A DNA stretch of 64,000 nucleotides from an uncultured Alphaproteobacteria bacterium (GTDB lineage: Bacteria > Pseudomonadota > Alphaproteobacteria > Rhodobacterales > Rhodobacteraceae): the NCBI GenBank assembly GCA_902573735.1, contig CACGLH010000002.1:124001-188000 (forward strand), given 5' to 3'. Shown here piece by piece: positions 55,891 through 64,000 of the stretch (its first letter is position 1; each line of letters opens with the position of its first letter). The notes below the pieces were generated by a model. That model searched no databases, was not told the origin of the DNA, and was given only the letters and a program-made list of their open reading frames with translations. A program made the position numbers and the translations under genes.

Positions 55891-58526
55891 TTTTCAGAAA
55901 TACTTGATTTTAATTTGTAAAGAATGTGTAGTGCTTCTTTAGGGGTTATTTCATCAATATTTAAAGATTTTATAAGGTTTTCTGCTTTTGAAGTTTTGTT
56001 TTGCTTTTCAGAAGTTTCTATTTTTTCAGATAATTTTTCTTTGAACTTAAAATTTTTATTTTTTGAATTTTTATGTAAACTTTCTAATATCAACTTTGAT
56101 CTATTAACAACTGCCATAGGTATGCCAGCAAGTTTAGCAACTTCAATACCAAAAGAGTGATTGGATTTTCCTTCAATTATTTTGTGTAAAAAAATTATCT
56201 TTTTTTCTAATTCTTTAATTTTTACTGTTAAATTTGATAATTTTGGTAATGACTGATCTAAAACAGTAAGCTCATGAAAATGGGTAGCAAAAAGAGTTCT
56301 GCATTTGCTTTTTTCATGTAAATATTCAAGTGTTGACCAAGCAATCGACAAACCATCTGATGTCGAAGTACCTCTACCAATTTCATCCAAAATTACAAAG
56401 GATTTTTCTGTTGCCTGATTTAGAATTGTTGCAGTTTCTAACATTTCTATCATAAATGTAGAATGACCTTGTGATAAATCATCAGAAGCTCCTATCCTAG
56501 AGAAAACTCTATCAACAATTCCTATTTTTGCTTCATTTGCTGGAACATAACATCCCATTTGACCAAGAATAATAATTAATGCGTTTTGTCTTAAAAAGGT
56601 TGATTTACCAGCCATGTTTGGACCAGTTATTAAATTAATTATATTTTTTTTGTCATCTAAATTACAATCATTGGGTATAAAAGAAAATTCAGAATTTTGA
56701 TTAACATTTTTTTCAACAATTGGATGTCTACCTTGTACAATAAACAGTTCATTACTTTTTGTTATTATTGGTTTTACCCAATTTTCTTCTCTTGAAACAA
56801 ATCCTAGACTTAAATAAAAATCTAACTCACCGATTGAGTCTGCTGACAGTCTAATCTCATATTCAAAATCTAAGAAGAGTTTTTTTAAATCATCATAAAT
56901 TTTATATTCTAATTCACTTATTTTAATACTTGCTGTATTTATTTTGTTTTCAATTGAAATCAATTCATTATTTGTAAATCGATAAGTATTTGCAGTAGTT
57001 TGTCTATGATAAAATAAATGGCTATTCTTGTCTTTTAAGATGTTATCTGCATTTCTTGAAGTCACTTCAATAAAATATCCAAGAACATTATTTTTTTTTA
57101 TTTTTAAACTCGAAATTTTAGTTTCTTTAATTAAACTACTTTCAAGATCAGATATGTATTTCTCACTTTTTAATAAAATATCTCTTAATTGATCTAATTC
57201 TGCACTATAACCATAATTAATTTGACTTAATTGATCACCAATTTGATAGCTTTTCTCAGAAAGCGCATTATCCAATATATTATCAATTTTTTTAAAATCA
57301 CTTAATGAATTTAGGATCTCAATTAATTTAATGGGATAAGTTAAATTTATACTTTTTTCATTAAAAAATTTTTTTATTCTTAATGACGTTTTTATACCTT
57401 CCTTGATTGTAATAAGATCCTGGAAACTATTTTTATAAAAAGCAAGTCTGGATAAAGCTCTTTCAAAGTCGGGACATAATTTTAAAATTTCTTTTAGTTG
57501 AATAGATAAAGTGGGGTTTTCATAAAAAAACTTTGTTATTAATAATCTTCTATTTATAAGTTTGAAATCTGTAAGTGGGGCATTCAAACGATGTTCTAAC
57601 AACCTATATCCAAAATTAGTACACGTTTTATTTAATATACTTAATAATGAACTTTTCTTATCACCAGTTAAAGAATTATTAATTTCTAAATTTCTCCTAG
57701 TGTTTTCATCAATTTCTAATATAGACCTTTTTTTCTCTACAAAAGGTCGCTTTAAGCGGAGATTGCTTCCTATTTTAGTGATTTCAACATAATCTAAAAT
57801 AGCTCCAAGCGAACCAATCATTGAATGCGTAAAATCTCCAAAACTTCTTAAACTTTTTATACCATAATGACGAAGAAGTTTTTGTTTGGAATTTATAGAG
57901 TTAAAACTTGTATCCGATAAAATACTCAATTTAAAATCATTTTTATCAAGATTTATTTTTGTTTTTTCAACGTATGAATTAGAAACTATTACTTCACTTG
58001 GATTTATTCTAGCTATTACAGAGGAAACTTTCTCTATTGTTGTGGATAATGTTGATACTTTGCCAGTTGAAATATCAACCCAACTAGTTGATATATCACC
58101 TCTCACATCATTAACAGACAAAAGAAAATTGTTTGTTTTCAATCCAATTAAATTATCTTCTAAAATTGTACCTGGAGTAATTATTCTTACTACTTCACGA
58201 TTTACAATTGCTTTATAACCTCTTTTTTTTGCTTGATCTGGTGTTTCGGTTTGTTCACAAATCGCAATATTAATGCCTTTTTTTATAAGTAACTCCATAT
58301 ACTTTTCAGAAGAATGGTGGGGAACACCACACATGGGTATATCTTTTCCATATAGCTTACCTCTTTTGGTAAGAGTAATATTTAAAATATCACTAGCGAG
58401 ATAAGCATCTTCAAAAAATAGTTCATAAAAATCTCCCATTCTAAAAAAAAGTAACGAATCTGAATGATTTTTTTTAATCTCCATATATTGTTCCATCAGA
58501 GGAGTAATGTTTTTTTGAGTATTCAT
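55887..58526 (-). CDS. mutS: DNA mismatch repair protein MutS
   Basis: An 879-residue MutS. The mismatch-reading Phe-x-Glu is in RMGDFYELF (about 30-38). Walker A is TGPNMAGKSTFLRQ (about 633-646), the ASDDLSQGHSTFMIEM motif follows, and Walker B is FVILDEIGRGTSTSDGLSIAW. The dimerising helix-turn-helix C-terminus is present. It detects replication mismatches and recruits MutL (not in the window). It lies between grpE (convergent) and hrcA (same strand, 104-base gap). Confidence 0.97.
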   Translation of the reverse strand: MNTQKNITPLMEQYMEIKKNHSDSLLFFRMGDFYELFFEDAYLASDILNITLTKRGKLYGKDIPMCGVPHHSSEKYMELLIKKGINIAICEQTETPDQAKKRGYKAIVNREVVRIITPGTILEDNLIGLKTNNFLLSVNDVRGDISTSWVDISTGKVSTLSTTIEKVSSVIARINPSEVIVSNSYVEKTKINLDKNDFKLSILSDTSFNSINSKQKLLRHYGIKSLRSFGDFTHSMIGSLGAILDYVEITKIGSNLRLKRPFVEKKRSILEIDENTRRNLEINNSLTGDKKSSLLSILNKTCTNFGYRLLEHRLNAPLTDFKLINRRLLITKFFYENPTLSIQLKEILKLCPDFERALSRLAFYKNSFQDLITIKEGIKTSLRIKKFFNEKSINLTYPIKLIEILNSLSDFKKIDNILDNALSEKSYQIGDQLSQINYGYSAELDQLRDILLKSEKYISDLESSLIKETKISSLKIKKNNVLGYFIEVTSRNADNILKDKNSHLFYHRQTTANTYRFTNNELISIENKINTASIKISELEYKIYDDLKKLFLDFEYEIRLSADSIGELDFYLSLGFVSREENWVKPIITKSNELFIVQGRHPIVEKNVNQNSEFSFIPNDCNLDDKKNIINLITGPNMAGKSTFLRQNALIIILGQMGCYVPANEAKIGIVDRVFSRIGASDDLSQGHSTFMIEMLETATILNQATEKSFVILDEIGRGTSTSDGLSIAWSTLEYLHEKSKCRTLFATHFHELTVLDQSLPKLSNLTVKIKELEKKIIFLHKIIEGKSNHSFGIEVAKLAGIPMAVVNRSKLILESLHKNSKNKNFKFKEKLSEKIETSEKQNKTSKAENLIKSLNIDEITPKEALHILYKLKSSISEN

Positions 58527-58630
58527 TTTATATTTTTTTAATATTATTTTATTAATTTTTTTAAAAAATTAGGTTTTAAAAATAAAATTAATGTTGTGAT
58601 TGTAAAATAAAAATTTATAATTTATTAAGA

Positions 58631-59698
58631 TTAAGCTTTTCTGTCCGAAATCATTTTACCAATAAGTTGAGCTGTATAATCAACAATTGGAACTATCCGT
58701 CCATAGTTAAGTCTTGTTGGACCAATAACACCAACAGCGCCAATTATCTTGCTTTTATCATTCATGTATGGCGAGAAGACTAGTGATGATTCTGATAATG
58801 AAAATAATTTATTCTCAGACCCAATAAAAACTCTTACTCCGTCACCTTCTTCTGTTAAATCTAATAACTGTTCTAAATCTTTCTTTTTTTCAAGATCATC
58901 AAAAAGAATTCTAATTTTCTCGATTTCCTCTTGATTTTCTAAATCACCTATTAAATTTGATCTTCCTCTGATTATTAATCTATCTCTTCCATTAATAACG
59001 TCTGGTGCCCAAGATGCTATTCCAGAATCTATAAGTTTATGTGTAATTTTGTCCAAATGACTCTGATTTTTTTCAATTTCTTCTGTTATTATTTTTCTAA
59101 TCTCCGAAATAGTATTCCCTGATAATATAGAGTTTAAAAAATTACCAGCTTCCTGCATAATAGAGGAATTTAAACCAATAGGGGGTGTAAAAAAACGATT
59201 TTCCACCTGACCATCTGTAGTAACCAAAACAACTAAAGCTCTTTTGGGGGATAAAGAAACAAATTCAATATGTTTAATAGAAGTGTCAATTTTAGGAGCT
59301 AATACCAAACTAGCTCCAGATGTTAATCCTGATAGAATAGACCCCACTCTGTCTAATATAGGATGAATTTCATTATCCCCCCCTTTTATAGATCCTTCTA
59401 ACTCTTCTCTTGTCTCTTTTGTCATATCAGAAACTTCTAATAATCCGTCAACAAAAAGTCTTAATCCAGAATGCGTTGGTATTCTTCCAGATGATATATG
59501 TATGCTACCTAACAAACCCGACTCCTCAAGGTCTTGCATAATATTTCTTATAGTTGAAGGAGAAAGATTATTTTTTAAATTTTTAGCTAGTGTCCTAGAA
59601 CCAACAGGCTCTCCAGTACTTAAATAGGTTTCAACTAAACATCTGAAGATTTCCCTGCTTCTATCAGTAAGTTTTTCTATTTGTGTTTTTTTTTTCAT
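58631..59698 (-). CDS. hrcA: Heat-inducible transcription repressor HrcA
   Basis: A 355-residue HrcA. The N-terminal winged helix has RSREIFRCLVETYLSTGEPVGSRTLAKN (about 13-40) and LSPSTIRNIMQDLEESGLL, the HrcA family signature, followed by the GAF-like core. HrcA represses groESL and sometimes dnaK by binding CIRCE. I see no CIRCE in this window, so its targets lie elsewhere (probably groESL). It is divergent from rph, 73 bases apart, the standard alphaproteobacterial arrangement. Confidence 0.95.
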   Translation of the reverse strand: MKKKTQIEKLTDRSREIFRCLVETYLSTGEPVGSRTLAKNLKNNLSPSTIRNIMQDLEESGLLGSIHISSGRIPTHSGLRLFVDGLLEVSDMTKETREELEGSIKGGDNEIHPILDRVGSILSGLTSGASLVLAPKIDTSIKHIEFVSLSPKRALVVLVTTDGQVENRFFTPPIGLNSSIMQEAGNFLNSILSGNTISEIRKIITEEIEKNQSHLDKITHKLIDSGIASWAPDVINGRDRLIIRGRSNLIGDLENQEEIEKIRILFDDLEKKKDLEQLLDLTEEGDGVRVFIGSENKLFSLSESSLVFSPYMNDKSKIIGAVGVIGPTRLNYGRIVPIVDYTAQLIGKMISDRKA

Positions 59699-59771
59699 TT
59701 TAAATTTATCAAACTTATTATATCTATGAACTAATATATTTTAAATTAAAATATTTAAGAGTATTTAAATT

Positions 59772-60491
59772 ATGCGACCATCAAAAAGAAATATCAATCA
59801 AATAAGGCCTGTATCAATAAAAACAGATATAATTAAAAATGCTGAAGGATCTTGTAATATTAAATGTGGTAATACTGAAATAATCTGTACAGCAACTATA
59901 GATGAAAATGTGCCACATTTTATTAGAAAAACAGGTCTTGGCTGGGTAACTGCTGAATATGGTATGTTACCAAGGTCAACTAACAGCCGTATGAAAAGAG
60001 AATCATCTAGAGGAAAACAAGGTGGGAGAACCTTAGAAATACAAAGGCTTATTGGAAGATCACTAAGAACCTGTGTTGATCGTTTATTACTAGGAGAAAG
60101 GCAAATAATAATTGATTGTGATGTTATACAAGCTGATGGAGGAACTAGGTGTGCAGCTATAACTGGAGGTTGGATAGCGCTTAAATTAGCTTCTGACCAT
60201 TTAGTTAAGAACCAAATAATTGATGAAAACCCTATAATAAATCAAGTAGCTGCAATATCTTGTGGGATTTATAATGATGAACCTATTCTAGATTTAGATT
60301 ATGAAGAAGATTCAAATGTAAAAACAGATGCAAACTTTGTTTTAAATCAAAAAAATGAGATTATTGAAATACAAGTTTCAGCAGAAAAAGATCCCTTTTC
60401 TTATAAAGATTTTGAAAAATTATTTGATCTTTCAAAAAGTGGTATTGAAAAACTTATAGATTTTCAAAGTAAGGCAATAAAAAGTGATTAA
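59772..60491 (+). CDS. rph: Ribonuclease PH
   Basis: A 239-residue RNase PH. RPSKRNINQIRPV opens the protein and GWVTAEYGMLPRST (about 56-69), RSLRTCVD (about 97-104) and CDVIQADGGTRCAAITG (about 116-132) are family motifs, with the phosphate-binding arginine and catalytic aspartates. It trims tRNA 3' tails phosphorolytically. First gene of rph-rdgB-hemW; rdgB overlaps it by eight bases. Confidence 0.97.
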   Translation: MRPSKRNINQIRPVSIKTDIIKNAEGSCNIKCGNTEIICTATIDENVPHFIRKTGLGWVTAEYGMLPRSTNSRMKRESSRGKQGGRTLEIQRLIGRSLRTCVDRLLLGERQIIIDCDVIQADGGTRCAAITGGWIALKLASDHLVKNQIIDENPIINQVAAISCGIYNDEPILDLDYEEDSNVKTDANFVLNQKNEIIEIQVSAEKDPFSYKDFEKLFDLSKSGIEKLIDFQSKAIKSD

Positions 60492-61101
60492 TTTTCCCGA
60501 TAATAAACTTCTCATTGCTACACATAATAATGGCAAGTTAGAAGAGTTTAAACAAATTTTAAAGGATTTAGATCTTTTAATTTTATCATCTAAAGATCTA
60601 AATCTTGATGAACCAAAGGAAACAGAGGATACTTTCATTGGAAATGCACGGTTAAAATCAAGAACCTCATGTAATAAAAGTAAACTTCCATGTTTAGGAG
60701 ATGATAGTGGCTTAGAAGTTCATGCTCTTGGGAACCAACCAGGTGTTTATACTGCTGACTGGGCATACACCAAGAATGGTAGAGATTTTAATCAAGCTAT
60801 GAATAGAGTCTGGAATGAACTTTTAAAATCAAAACAAAAAGAGCCATTTACTGCTAAATTTGTTTGTACACTTGTTCTTACTTTTCCTAATGGAAACGAA
60901 AAAATTTTTGAAGGAAGGGCTTCAGGAAAAATTACTTGGCCAATGAGAGGAATCGGTGGCCATGGATATGATCCAATTTTTATTCCTGACGGATATAATA
61001 AAACTTTTGGAGAAATGTCTGATTTGGAAAAAAATAAAATTAGTCATAGAAATAAAGCTCTAAAAAAATTTATTTCTTTTTACAACGATTATAATAATTA
61101 A
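60484..61101 (+). CDS. rdgB: Non-canonical purine NTP pyrophosphatase (ITPase)
   Basis: A 205-residue HAM1/RdgB family enzyme, which hydrolyses ITP, dITP and XTP to keep them out of nucleic acid. The N-terminal ATHNNGKLEEF (about 12-22), LGDDSGLEVHAL (about 72-83) and GHGYDPIFIPDGY (about 159-171) motifs are typical. The start is GTG 60484, inside the end of rph, so the two are probably translationally coupled. hemW follows with a one-base overlap. Confidence 0.95.
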   Translation: MINFPDNKLLIATHNNGKLEEFKQILKDLDLLILSSKDLNLDEPKETEDTFIGNARLKSRTSCNKSKLPCLGDDSGLEVHALGNQPGVYTADWAYTKNGRDFNQAMNRVWNELLKSKQKEPFTAKFVCTLVLTFPNGNEKIFEGRASGKITWPMRGIGGHGYDPIFIPDGYNKTFGEMSDLEKNKISHRNKALKKFISFYNDYNN

Positions 61102-62246
61102 TGGAATTCAAGAATATATCCATATATTTTCATTGGCCATTTTGTGAATCAAAATGTCCTTATTGTGACTTCAACAGTTACGTTAGAAATGAAATTGATC
61201 ATAGACAGTGGTTACTAGGATATTTAAAAAATATTGAAAACTGGAAAAAAAAATTACCACATTCGAAAATTCAATCAGTTTATTTTGGAGGTGGTACACC
61301 AAGTTTAATGAATCCAAAATCCATTTCAATAATTTTAGAAAAACTTTATAAAGATTTTATGCTCTCTGATGATATAGAGATATCTTTAGAAGCAAACCCT
61401 AGTACAGTAGAAAAAAGAAAATTTAAAGATTTTTCTTCAATTGGCGTAAATAGAATATCAATAGGAGTTCAATCTTTTAATGATAATGATCTTAAACGGT
61501 TAGGAAGAAAACATAGTGCGAATGACGCAATAAAGGCAATTGATATAGCTAAAAGTTCATTTTATAACGTGAATTTTGATTTAATTTACGGTAGGCAATT
61601 TCAAAATTTAAGTGAATGGGAAAAAGAACTCGAATTTGCATTATCATTAGAAAGTCAACACTTATCCCTATATCAACTGACTATTGAAAAAGGTACTGCC
61701 TTTAAAAATCTTTATAATGCGGGTAAACTTAAGGGGTTACCCAGTCAAGGATTATCAAGAAGATTTTTTATTACAACTAATAAATTGTGTAAAAAAAAGA
61801 ATTTTAATTCTTATGAAATATCAAATTTTGCAAAAAATAAATTTGAATGTGTCCATAATTTAAATTATTGGAGATGTGGTAATTTTATAGGTATTGGTCC
61901 TGGAGCCCATGGACGTTTTGAATATAAAAGGTCTAGATTCTCTTATAAAAATATAATGAATCCTGAAAATTGGTTGGAAAAATCACTAACGAGTAAAAAC
62001 CCTATTCAGAAATTAAAAGAAATTTCAAGGTTAGAACAATTTGAAGAATTAATAATGATGGGATTGAGGACAAGAGAAGGAATCAACTTAAATAATATTC
62101 AAAAAAAAACTGATATTAGTTTAAATATTGATAAAATAGACTATCTAAAAAAGTCTAAATTCATAAGTTTAAAAAACAAAAATTTACATTTATTATCAAA
62201 AGGAAAGTTAGTTTTAAATAAAATAGTAAACGAACTTTTAACCTAA
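61101..62246 (+). CDS. hemW: HemW, heme chaperone / radical SAM coproporphyrinogen III oxidase-like protein
   Basis: A 381-residue radical-SAM protein. The cluster motif is C-x3-C-x2-C (CESKCPYCDF, about 15-24), preceded by SIYFHWPF, and SVYFGGGTPSLM (about 54-65) follows. HemW resembles HemN but inserts or carries heme rather than oxidising coproporphyrinogen; it is often misannotated as the oxidase. It ends rph-rdgB-hemW. Its stop shares four bases (CTAA) with the convergent parB. Confidence 0.93.
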   Translation: MEFKNISIYFHWPFCESKCPYCDFNSYVRNEIDHRQWLLGYLKNIENWKKKLPHSKIQSVYFGGGTPSLMNPKSISIILEKLYKDFMLSDDIEISLEANPSTVEKRKFKDFSSIGVNRISIGVQSFNDNDLKRLGRKHSANDAIKAIDIAKSSFYNVNFDLIYGRQFQNLSEWEKELEFALSLESQHLSLYQLTIEKGTAFKNLYNAGKLKGLPSQGLSRRFFITTNKLCKKKNFNSYEISNFAKNKFECVHNLNYWRCGNFIGIGPGAHGRFEYKRSRFSYKNIMNPENWLEKSLTSKNPIQKLKEISRLEQFEELIMMGLRTREGINLNNIQKKTDISLNIDKIDYLKKSKFISLKNKNLHLLSKGKLVLNKIVNELLT

Positions 62247-63112
62247 AACGGTTTTTTTAAGATTTCGCATATTGTTTGCAATTCCTCATTATCATTATAT
62301 TGAATATTAATTTTACCTTTATTTTTCTTCTTATCAGCATGAATATTTACCTTAAATTTTAAATGTGCTGTTAACTCATCTTCCAAAAGCTTGGTATCAA
62401 GGTCTTTTTTTATTGGTACGGCTTTCTTATTTGCAATTTCAATTTTATCACGTTTTGCTAAAAGCTCAGTTTGTCTTACAGATAAGCCTTTTTTAACAAT
62501 TAGATTAGAAAGGGTAACTGCATCATTACAATTTAATAATGCCCTTGCATGCCCGGAAGTAAGAAAGCCTTTCTTTATAAGTTTCTTTACTTCTATTGGC
62601 AGAGAAAGTATTCTAATTGAATTTGAAACATAAGGTCTTGATTTTCCTACTAATTTTGAAACTTTTTCATGGCTATAACTATAATCATTAACTAATTTTA
62701 AATACCCTTCCGCCTCTTCTAGTGGCTTTAATTCTGACCTTTGTACATTTTCTATAATTGCTATTTCGATTATTTCTTTATCGCTAAGAGACTTTATAAT
62801 CACAGGTATTTCATGAATCTGTGCTAATTGTGCTGCACGCCACCTCCTTTCACCTGCAACAATTTCATAGTGTTTATTATTTTTTTGAGTGACTATAAGT
62901 GGTTGTAATATTCCTTTTTGATTGATGGTGCTCGCTAACTCCTTTAGTTCATCAGTATCAAACAATTTTCTCGGTTGATCAGGATTAGGTTTTATATATT
63001 CAATTGGTAAATATAGTTGATCAGTTTTTATATTATTCTCACCACTATTTATAAACTCATCTTCTGAAATAAAAGATGATAAACCTCTTCCTAATGCTTT
63101 CTTTTTTTTCAA
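62243..63112 (-). CDS. parB: Chromosome partitioning protein ParB
   Basis: A 289-residue ParB/Spo0J. The N-terminus KKALGRGLSSFI is the ParA-interacting motif; the CTPase domain has PNPDQPRK, and VAGERRWRAAQLA (GERRxRA, Box II, about 85-97) contacts CTP and parS; the helix-turn-helix around GKSRPYVSNSIRIL (about 155-168) binds parS. It loads as a CTP-dependent clamp and guides origin segregation with ParA. It overlaps hemW by four bases and lies one base after parA. I found no full parS in a hand scan. Confidence 0.95.
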   Translation of the reverse strand: MKKKKALGRGLSSFISEDEFINSGENNIKTDQLYLPIEYIKPNPDQPRKLFDTDELKELASTINQKGILQPLIVTQKNNKHYEIVAGERRWRAAQLAQIHEIPVIIKSLSDKEIIEIAIIENVQRSELKPLEEAEGYLKLVNDYSYSHEKVSKLVGKSRPYVSNSIRILSLPIEVKKLIKKGFLTSGHARALLNCNDAVTLSNLIVKKGLSVRQTELLAKRDKIEIANKKAVPIKKDLDTKLLEDELTAHLKFKVNIHADKKKNKGKINIQYNDNEELQTICEILKKPF

Positions 63113-63113
63113 C

Positions 63114-63941
63114 TTAGATCTCTCCTTTCAGAAAATATTTTTTCTCTCTTATAAAAAATTCAGCAGTAAGTTTTTGATATGCAATTGATCCTAGACATCT
63201 TTGATCATAAATAACACCTGGCATAGAAAAAGATGGTGCCTCACTCAATTTTATATTCCTAGGAATAACAGTGTTAAAGACTAAATCATTTAATGTAGAC
63301 CTTACATCTTCTTCTATTTGTAAAGAAAGGTTATTTCTTCTATCATACATAGTTAATAATATGCCTAATATTTTTAGTTCTTGATTAAGCGTTTTTCTAA
63401 TTTGTTTTATTGTTATCATCAATTGTGAAAGTCCCTCCAGCGCGAAAAATTCAGTTTGTAAGGGAATTATAACAAAATTTGCTAATGCCAAAGAATTTAC
63501 AGTGAGCATATTTAATGCTGGAGGACAATCCATAAATATATAGTCAAAGTTGATTTCAGTTATATTATTTTTTTTAAATATATTTTTTAATCTTGTCGCC
63601 CTTTTTTCCATTTCTGCTAAATCCATGTCTATAGAAGAAAGATCTTGACTAGCAGGAATAATATACAGGTTTTCTATGCTTGTATTTTTAATTATGTTGT
63701 TGATATTTTCATTTGACATAAGAAAGTCATAAGTACTTAATTTTCGTTCATCTGAAAGAATACCTAGACCAGTTGATGCATTCCCTTGAGCATCTAAATC
63801 TAAAATTAAGACTTTTTTTCCAGAAGCAGCAACACTAGTAGCAAGGTTTAAAACAGTAGTTGTTTTACCAACACCACCTTTTTGATTTACAACAGAGATA
63901 AAGGTAGGGACTTTATTTTTTTTCAAATCTTTTATTTGCAC
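63114..63941 (-). CDS. parA: Chromosome partitioning ATPase ParA
   Basis: A 275-residue deviant-Walker ATPase. The Walker A is NQKGGVGKTTTVLNLA with the signature lysine, Walker A' DLDAQGNASTGLG follows, and FIFMDCPPAL (Walker B, about 122-131) completes the site. It forms an ATP-dependent gradient on the nucleoid that moves ParB-parS complexes. I place the start at GTG 63941, nine bases after AAGGA (complement at 63951-63955); TTG 63947 is in frame but too close to that site. First gene of parA-parB; rsmG is expected just beyond the window edge. Confidence 0.95.
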   Translation of the reverse strand: MQIKDLKKNKVPTFISVVNQKGGVGKTTTVLNLATSVAASGKKVLILDLDAQGNASTGLGILSDERKLSTYDFLMSNENINNIIKNTSIENLYIIPASQDLSSIDMDLAEMEKRATRLKNIFKKNNITEINFDYIFMDCPPALNMLTVNSLALANFVIIPLQTEFFALEGLSQLMITIKQIRKTLNQELKILGILLTMYDRRNNLSLQIEEDVRSTLNDLVFNTVIPRNIKLSEAPSFSMPGVIYDQRCLGSIAYQKLTAEFFIREKKYFLKGEI

Positions 63942-64000
63942 AAGCAATGTTCCTTATTTTTAGGATAAATGAATTTTGATCTATAATGTTTATAATTTTT

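Noticed and set aside
57886-58218. 110-codon open frame on the plus strand
   Set aside because: Antisense to the N-terminal part of mutS, no SD and no homology-like motifs.
63932-64000. Possible 3' end of rsmG on the minus strand at the window edge
   Set aside because: Two frames are open to the edge (one ends at TAA, complement 63932-63934), neither with a recognisable RsmG tail in about 22 residues, so no feature is called.

Overview
The window is a dense, AT-rich (about 30% GC by eye) stretch of bacterial chromosome with roughly 66 protein genes and one tRNA. I see no insertion sequence, prophage, CRISPR array or rRNA. Many gene neighbourhoods are typical of Alphaproteobacteria: mutY/dciA/dsbA, a CcrM-type GANTC methyltransferase with a C-terminal RAMA domain, rpsT/dnaA/dnaN/recF/gyrB, mutM/enoyl-CoA hydratase, HDAC-like/xseB/ispA, leuC/leuD/leuB/asd, IalB/rlmN, uppP/NDUFA9-like/GST/queG, and hrcA divergent from rph/rdgB/hemW next to parB/parA. 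Low GC, near-zero spacing between genes and loss of accessory genes suggest a streamlined, probably free-living marine alphaproteobacterium. CcrM argues against SAR11 proper, but the exact order cannot be decided from the sequence alone.

Layout. 1-5 kb: 3' end of a probable leuS, then lptE, holA, pmbA, lpxK; dsbA-like and dciA on the minus strand. 5-10.4 kb: mutY, ccrM, rnhB, tRNA-Arg(CCT), ubiB, ubiE. 10.4-16.3 kb: rsmD, an FAD reductase divergent from a Prx5-type peroxiredoxin, a pterin dehydratase, and a FemAB-like/GDPD/RidA cluster; then mlaC. 16.3-21.7 kb: a class A PBP, glnK-amtB, HU and a DMT exporter. 21.7-30.6 kb: the minus-strand replication block (rpsT, a rhodanese gene, dnaA, dnaN, recF, gyrB) preceded by mutM and an enoyl-CoA hydratase. 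30.6-39.5 kb: HDAC-like, xseB, ispA, M17 peptidase, asd-leuB-leuD-leuC and an asparaginase-II-like protein. 39.6-48.3 kb: IalB-like, rlmN, two L,D-transpeptidases around a CAP protein, SDR, queG, GST, uppP, NDUFA9-like and an RNase D-like exonuclease. 48.3-51.9 kb: lptC-lptA-lptB-hpf-ptsN and kdsB. 52-55.9 kb: dnaK-dnaJ-grpE. 55.9-64 kb: mutS, hrcA, rph-rdgB-hemW, parB-parA.

Main themes are envelope assembly (LptA/B/C/E, LpxK, KdsB, PBP1A, UppP, L,D-transpeptidases, MlaC), replication initiation and segregation (DnaA, DnaN, RecF, GyrB, DciA, HolA, ParAB, CcrM), protein quality control (DnaKJ-GrpE, HrcA, DsbA-like) and DNA repair (MutY, MutM, MutS). The presence of dnaA-gyrB and parAB within about 40 kb suggests a region near the chromosome origin.

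Points that stand out: lptC and lptB both appear to need an ATT start codon to recover their conserved N-termini; rpoN is missing from between lptB and hpf; two GANTC sites sit in a perfect tandem 10-bp repeat upstream of ccrM; six of twelve convergent gene pairs overlap by exactly four bases through shared stop codons; and dnaK has a sigma-32-like promoter with no CIRCE. No gene-free stretch exceeds 300 bases. The largest are 20232-20501 (a strong terminator plus AT-rich DNA), 18304-18535 and 51917-52106.
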